9,436 nt of DNA from CALJEL01 sp041082235 (lineage in GTDB: Bacteria; Nitrospirota; Thermodesulfovibrionia; Thermodesulfovibrionales; CALJEL01): NCBI GenBank assembly GCA_041082235.1, contig JBDOIG010000100.1, positions 1 to 9,436 of the forward strand. The letters are read 5' to 3'. Within the stretch, counting starts at the first letter, position 1. Every line of letters begins with the position of its first letter. The notes beneath the pieces were generated by a model. That model saw only the letters and a program-made list of their open reading frames with translations, was not told the origin of the DNA and ran no database searches. The translations under genes and the position numbers were made by a program. Positions 6,219 through 9,436 of this stretch are shown here, one piece after another.

Positions 6219-7607
6219 TTACTGTGTGTTCGGAAGGCAGACCTTGTTTCTGCCTTCCCTTTTTGCACTATAAAGGGCATTGTCAGCGCAGGTTATGAGA
6301 TCATCTGAATTTTTGATGAGTTCACAGGGCCAGGTAGATATTCCAAAGCTTGCTGTTAGTCTTCTATTTATGCCTTTAAATTTTAAATCGCTTATCATTT
6401 GTCTGAGTCTTTCAGCCTCATTTAAAGCCCCCTTTTTGTCAGTATGGGGCAGAAGCACTATAAATTCCTCTCCACCATATCTTGCAACAATATCACCTTT
6501 CCTTGTATGTTTCTTAAACATCCGTCCGAGCTCTCTCAGGACCTCATCCCCTTTTCTATGTCCGAATTCATCATTAATTGATTTAAAGTAATCCAGATCA
6601 ATCATTATGCAAGATAAAGGTATGTTATATCTCTTTGCCTTTTCAAATTCTTCTTCAAGCCTGTGGAAGAAATACCTGTTATTGTAAAGACCTGTAAGAT
6701 AATCAGTGATTGAGAGCCTCTCAAGCCTCTGTTTTTCCTGCTTTATCTCATCGAAAAGAAAGGCATTGTAAAGGGCATTTGCTGAGGAATTTGCTACTGT
6801 CTGGAGGAAATTTATCTCAGCCGATGTAAAGGTCTTCTCTTTCCTTGATGTCCTTAAAAAGAGTGCTCCTATAGCTTCATCACGATAAATAATAGGTATA
6901 ACTATAATTGATTTTATCTTAAGTGGGGAAATAATTGAATAGACCTCCTGCATCAGGGGGTCTCTCTGTGCATCCTTTATAATAATGGGTTTTCTGGTCT
7001 TTAAGGCTGCCTGTATCTCAGGATATTTCCTGAGGTCAAGTTTTATATCCCTTATCATTGGATCTTCATAGGTGGCAACCACATGGGCATGGTCACCTGT
7101 GGAGGATATTTTAACTATGGAGCACCTTGTAACAGGGATAACCTCTGAGATCTTTTTTACTGTATGATAGAGTATCTCAAAGACATCAAGTGTTGAGGTG
7201 ACCTTTGATGATATCTCTATAATAGCCTTGAGCAGAGCTTTTTCGGTGGTAAGGTTTATCGCAGAGTTTATCTTATACAGGAGGTCCTCTTTCCTATAGG
7301 GAGGAAGGATATAGAAGGGGATATTATATCTGGAGACCTTCTTGAGACCATTTTTTATATCCTTTCCAACAATACTGATAAAGGAACACCCATTTAATTT
7401 TTCCTTAAGCACAGTATTTAAAAGACTGTCCTCAAGGATAATGAGCCTTGGAGGTTTGCTTCTCAGGGCAAAGATAAAAGACCTCCTGTCATCAAAGAAT
7501 TCAAGGGATGAGCCTTTATGGAAAAGGTCACAGGAAATCCTTCCTCCCTTCAGAGAACACCTGAGAAAATTTTTTATCTCCTGGGTTTTTACAAATGCAT
7601 AAACCAT
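6219..7607 (-). CDS. Diguanylate cyclase with REC-like N-terminus and GAF domain (462 aa)
   Basis: The product should make cyclic di-GMP from GTP. Numbering is from ATG 7607. Residues about 1-112 look like a degenerate response-regulator fold: PRLIILED near 53-60, and FYILPPYRKEDLLYKI near 98-113, where the usual 'K-P-F' lysine is replaced. A GAF domain follows (about 130-282, with ALFLRTSRKEKTFTSAEINFL). A short coiled linker leads to a GGDEF domain (about 298-458): DYLTGLYNNR, IDLDYFK with D337 and D339, active site GGEEF 378-382, and an inhibitory I-site RKGD 369-372 with the standard five-residue spacing. Activity and product inhibition are therefore expected. In-frame TTG 7637 and ATG 7622 are alternative starts, but none has a Shine-Dalgarno. 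ATG 7607 sits 6 nt after a perfect TATAAT and begins the first predicted beta strand. It probably shares a transcript with the downstream nucleotidyltransferase fusion. Confidence 0.9.
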   Translation of the reverse strand: MVYAFVKTQEIKNFLRCSLKGGRISCDLFHKGSSLEFFDDRRSFIFALRSKPPRLIILEDSLLNTVLKEKLNGCSFISIVGKDIKNGLKKVSRYNIPFYILPPYRKEDLLYKINSAINLTTEKALLKAIIEISSKVTSTLDVFEILYHTVKKISEVIPVTRCSIVKISSTGDHAHVVATYEDPMIRDIKLDLRKYPEIQAALKTRKPIIIKDAQRDPLMQEVYSIISPLKIKSIIVIPIIYRDEAIGALFLRTSRKEKTFTSAEINFLQTVANSSANALYNAFLFDEIKQEKQRLERLSITDYLTGLYNNRYFFHRLEEEFEKAKRYNIPLSCIMIDLDYFKSINDEFGHRKGDEVLRELGRMFKKHTRKGDIVARYGGEEFIVLLPHTDKKGALNEAERLRQMISDLKFKGINRRLTASFGISTWPCELIKNSDDLITCADNALYSAKREGRNKVCLPNTQ

Positions 7608-7613
7608 TTTTTT

Positions 7614-7619
7614 ATTATA
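7614..7619 (-). promoter_or_regulatory. -10 box of the GGDEF gene, 6 nt before ATG 7607
   Basis: On the minus strand TATAAT (perfect consensus) is followed by six A residues and then ATG. The best -35 at 17 bp is only TTTAAT, so the promoter would depend mostly on its -10 element or on an activator. If used, transcription starts at about the ATG. If translation instead began at TTG 7637 or ATG 7622, this motif would be coding and accidental. Confidence 0.45.
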
Positions 7620-7652
7620 CATTGAATTCTTTAACAATTAAAAGGGATTTTT

Positions 7653-7694
7653 ACTATTTTTAAAATACTTGACAAAATTAGTAAACTATTTTTA
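7653..7694. repeat. Direct repeat ACTATTTTTA x2, 32 bp apart, flanking the iscR -35 box
   Basis: Identical 10-mers lie at 7653-7662 and 7685-7694. The 32-bp period is about three helical turns, so both face the same side of the DNA. The downstream copy overlaps the first bases of the proposed iscR -10, and the pair brackets the -35 box. This geometry suits an operator for autoregulation by the adjacent Rrf2 protein, though the AT-rich context makes chance repeats more likely. It does not match the E. coli IscR type 1 consensus. Confidence 0.35.
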
Positions 7695-7698
7695 TTCT
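7669..7698 (+). promoter_or_regulatory. Sigma70-type promoter for the iscR-like operon
   Basis: A perfect TTGACA -35 (7669-7674) is followed at 18 bp by TATTCT (7693-7698, 4 of 6 to TATAAT). The ATG at 7704 begins 5 nt after the -10, and no Shine-Dalgarno precedes it. The predicted start of transcription falls on the start codon, as at rpmH and the GGDEF gene. Confidence 0.6.
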
Positions 7699-7703
7699 AT
7701 AAC

Positions 7704-8159
7704 ATGCTCAAACTTTCAACAAAAGGTCAGTATGGCGTAAGGGCAATGTATGAGATTGCCCGTGGTTATCCCGGGCCAGTCACCATAAAGGAGATATCTG
7801 AAAGGCAGGAGCTTTCAATAGCTTATCTTGAGCAGATACTTAATAAATTAAAGCATAGTGGCCTCCTTATTTCTATTAAAGGACCTGGCGGTGGATATAT
7901 TCTAAGTAGAAGACCAGAGGATATAAATATCAATGAGATATTGAGTGAACTTGAGGGACCCCTTGCCCTTACATCATGCCTGAACCCTGAAGAAGGTTGT
8001 GTGAGGGTTGAGGGCTGTGTCACTCACCTGTTGTGGAAAAAACTGGGAGAACAGATAGAGGGTTTTCTGAGGACAATAACCCTCAGGGATTTGCTCGGTT
8101 TTGGAAGACAATTAGAGGAAAGGCCTGATGCCAAAGCTCAAGTTTGTAGAAAACATTAA
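7704..8159 (+). CDS. iscR: Rrf2-family transcriptional regulator, IscR-like (151 aa)
   Basis: The N-terminus MLKLSTKGQYGVRAMYEIA and the winged helix (recognition helix about 38-51, SIAYLEQILNKLKHSGLL; wing GPGGGY 60-65) are typical of Rrf2 regulators. Three cysteines, C92, C99 and C105, plus H108 in CVTHLLW correspond to the [2Fe-2S] ligands of E. coli IscR (C92, C98, C104, H107), with one extra residue between the first two. It is therefore likely to sense Fe-S status and to control the downstream sulfur genes, and perhaps its own promoter. The start is fixed by the conserved N-terminus and has no ribosome-binding site. The final 32 bp overlap the TusA-like gene, whose GAGGAAAGG ribosome-binding sequence lies inside this ORF. 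Fourth cysteine C148 is in the overlap tail. The gene symbol reflects the IscR-like ligand set, not proven orthology. Confidence 0.9.
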   Translation: MLKLSTKGQYGVRAMYEIARGYPGPVTIKEISERQELSIAYLEQILNKLKHSGLLISIKGPGGGYILSRRPEDININEILSELEGPLALTSCLNPEEGCVRVEGCVTHLLWKKLGEQIEGFLRTITLRDLLGFGRQLEERPDAKAQVCRKH

Positions 8160-8385
8160 GGCAGACCTCACAGCAGACATTGTCTATATGATGTGTCCCA
8201 TGCATCTCCTGAAACTTCAGGAGATGATAAAGAAGGTGGAGCCAGGTCAGGTTATAGAGATAATAACTGACTATGATGGAGCCCTTGAGGATATTCCCCA
8301 GTGGTGTGAGAAGACAGGCCATGAATTCATTGGAGTTGAGGACGATACAGATTTCTTTAAGTTCTATATAAGGAGGACAAAATGA
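8128..8385 (+). CDS. TusA/SirA-family sulfur-carrier-like protein with CPMH motif (85 aa)
   Basis: Length and fold pattern match TusA: a first strand, the cysteine motif at the start of helix 1, then PGQVIEI and an IPQWC-type helix (DYDGALEDIPQWC), ending in FYIRR. These align well with E. coli TusA (ADDPATTRDIPGFC, YLIRK). TusA proteins carry sulfur as a persulfide on the cysteine of CPxP. Here C23 is kept, but the motif reads MMCPMHLLKL, with His26 in place of the second proline, and the preceding 'LxxLG/DxRG' segment is altered. ATG 8128 has GAGGAAAGG 4 nt upstream and overlaps iscR by 32 bp. The stop overlaps the next start (ATGA), so it should be made together with the NifS-like protein. 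That protein is its likely partner, with the exchanged sulfur species unknown. Confidence 0.85.
   Translation: MPKLKFVENIKADLTADIVYMMCPMHLLKLQEMIKKVEPGQVIEIITDYDGALEDIPQWCEKTGHEFIGVEDDTDFFKFYIRRTK
8371..8376 (+). promoter_or_regulatory. Strong Shine-Dalgarno AGGAGG for the NifS-like gene
   Basis: A perfect AGGAGG lies 5 nt before ATG 8382, inside the end of the TusA-like gene. It supports translational coupling through the ATGA overlap and fixes the start. Such a site is absent before all three promoter-proximal genes of the window. Confidence 0.85.
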
Positions 8386-9436
8386 AATGCTATTTTGACC
8401 ATGTGGCAACAAATCCCCTTGATCCAAGGGTCTTTGATGCAATGCTTCCATATTTTAAGGAGGAATTCGGGAATCCCCAGAGCGTTTATGACCTTGGAGT
8501 GAGGGCAAAGGAGGCAATAGAGAAGGCAAGGCAGCAGGTTGCCTCATTGATAAACTGCAAACCCTCTGAAGTCATATTCACATCAAGTGGTGCAGAATCC
8601 AATAATTTTGCCCTGAGGGGGATTGCCCTTGCGAGGCAGAATGAGGGAAGACATGTCCTTGTATCCAAGGTTGAGCACCATTCAATCCTGAATTCTGCAA
8701 GGTTTCTTGAAAAGAATGGCTTTACAGTGACATTTCTTCCAGTTGATAAATACGGAATGGTTGACCCTGATACTGTAAAAAAATCCATTACAAAAGAAAC
8801 CACCCTTATATCCATCATCCATGCAAGCAGTGAGGTCGGCACAATACAGCCAATAAAGGAGATTGCAAAGATAGCAAAGGAGCATAACATCGTCTTTCAT
8901 ACTGATGCAGTTGCATCAACAGGTAATATCCCTGTGGATGTGAAGGAGCTCGGGGTTGACCTTCTCAGTATGGCAGCACATCAATTCTATGGGCCAAAAG
9001 GAGCCGCTGCCCTTTATGTGAGAGAAGGCCTGAGGATAGTGCCATTGATATACGGTGGTATTCAGGAGGGCGGAAGACGTGCTGGCACAGAGAATGTTCC
9101 TGCAATAGTGGGAATGGGTGCTGCAGCAGAGCTTACAAGGAATGAATTACCCCAGAGGATGGAACATGTGAAGAAACTCAGGGACAGGCTTGTGAGTGAA
9201 ATAACCTCAAGGGTTGAAAATATTTATTACACAGGTCATCCAACTGAGAGGCTCCCAGGTCATGCAAGCTTCTGCGTTGAATATATAGAAGGTGAGGCAA
9301 TGCTCCTCTTGCTTGCAGCCAGAGGGATATATGGTGCAAGTGGTTCTGCCTGCTCAAGCAAGGCATTAAAGGCATCACCGATACTCCTGAGCATGGGCAT
9401 CCCTGCACAGCTTGCTCAGGGCTCTGTGGTATTCAG
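8382..9436 (+). CDS. NifS/IscS-family protein lacking the PLP lysine, 3' end outside window
   Basis: The frame stays open to the window edge, with 351 codons visible of an expected 380-400. The class V aminotransferase/cysteine desulfurase fold is clear: YFDHVATNPLDP, FGNP, EHHSIL, FHTDAV, YGPKG, RRAGTENVPAIVG and the Cys loop GASGSACSSKAL. Against E. coli IscS, the retained residues are H99 (H104), D175 (D180), H200 (H205), T236 (T243) and persulfide cysteine C324 (C328). The replaced ones are the Schiff-base lysine K206 to Q201 (AAHQFYGPKG), T76 to A71, N155 to S150, Q183 to A178 and S203 to A198. The conserved Arg of the late '(I/V)RFS' segment also reads V350. PLP binding and cysteine desulfuration are therefore unlikely. 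Archaeoglobus fulgidus IscS, which has Asp for this lysine, is a known precedent and assembles a cluster with IscU. A role as Fe-S scaffold partner or sulfur acceptor is inference. Confidence 0.92.
   Translation, partial: MKCYFDHVATNPLDPRVFDAMLPYFKEEFGNPQSVYDLGVRAKEAIEKARQQVASLINCKPSEVIFTSSGAESNNFALRGIALARQNEGRHVLVSKVEHHSILNSARFLEKNGFTVTFLPVDKYGMVDPDTVKKSITKETTLISIIHASSEVGTIQPIKEIAKIAKEHNIVFHTDAVASTGNIPVDVKELGVDLLSMAAHQFYGPKGAAALYVREGLRIVPLIYGGIQEGGRRAGTENVPAIVGMGAAAELTRNELPQRMEHVKKLRDRLVSEITSRVENIYYTGHPTERLPGHASFCVEYIEGEAMLLLLAARGIYGASGSACSSKALKASPILLSMGIPAQLAQGSVVF

Noticed and set aside
7640..7703. E. coli-type IscR binding site
   Set aside because: No match to the known IscR type 1 palindrome was found; only the AT-rich direct repeats remain as operator candidates.
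8083..8900. Minus-strand ORFs opposite the TusA-like and NifS-like genes
   Set aside because: They lie antisense to conserved coding sequence and show no family features.
8977..8991. Lys to Gln in the NifS homologue as a sequencing error
   Set aside because: A single A/C error could explain CAA for AAA, but four other PLP contacts and the late Arg are also replaced in the same protein, so an isolated error does not account for the pattern.

Overview
The window looks like bacterial chromosome of low to moderate G+C with compact, overlapping genes. It most resembles an anaerobic, possibly thermophilic lineage such as Nitrospirota (Thermodesulfovibrio-like) or a sulfate-reducer relative. That placement is an inference from gene content and protein style: a long DHH-CBS-nucleotidyltransferase fusion of the Aquifex/Geobacter type, an IscR-like regulator next to TusA-like and NifS-like genes, and an rpmH-yidD-yidC cluster without rnpA. 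No 16S rRNA or other taxonomic marker is present.

Layout. Positions 2-157 hold the end of a small DUF6788-like ORF, followed 8 bp later by an intact IS4-type DDE transposase (166-1323). A 291-bp gap with no gene carries short repeats and, at its end, a good sigma70-type promoter. Next comes the plus-strand cluster rpmH (1615-1758), yidD (1758-1988) and yidC (1993-3507), coding for ribosomal protein L34 and the membrane-protein insertion machinery. Facing it on the minus strand, and overlapping yidC tail to tail by 20 bp, is a probable two-gene unit: a GAF-GGDEF diguanylate cyclase with a REC-like N-terminus (6219-7607), then an 894-residue DHH/CBS/tRNA nucleotidyltransferase (3488-6172). A short divergent regulatory region (7608-7703) separates this unit from a plus-strand operon of three overlapping genes: an IscR-like Rrf2 regulator, a TusA-like sulfur carrier, and a NifS/IscS homologue cut by the window edge.

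Most interesting. The NifS/IscS homologue has lost the pyridoxal-phosphate lysine (K to Q) and most other cofactor contacts, yet keeps the mobile-loop cysteine. Its translationally coupled TusA-like partner has CPMH in place of CPxP. Together with the three-cysteine IscR-like regulator, this suggests an Fe-S or sulfur-transfer module built on a desulfurase fold that no longer does PLP chemistry. The lysine-less IscS of Archaeoglobus fulgidus is a known precedent.

Other points. rnpA is missing from its usual place between rpmH and yidD. All three promoter-proximal genes (rpmH, the GGDEF gene, iscR) have a -10-like box only 5-7 nt before the ATG and no Shine-Dalgarno, which predicts leaderless mRNAs. 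A 28-nt palindrome sits in frame inside the nucleotidyltransferase coding sequence, where the protein has an apparent insertion.
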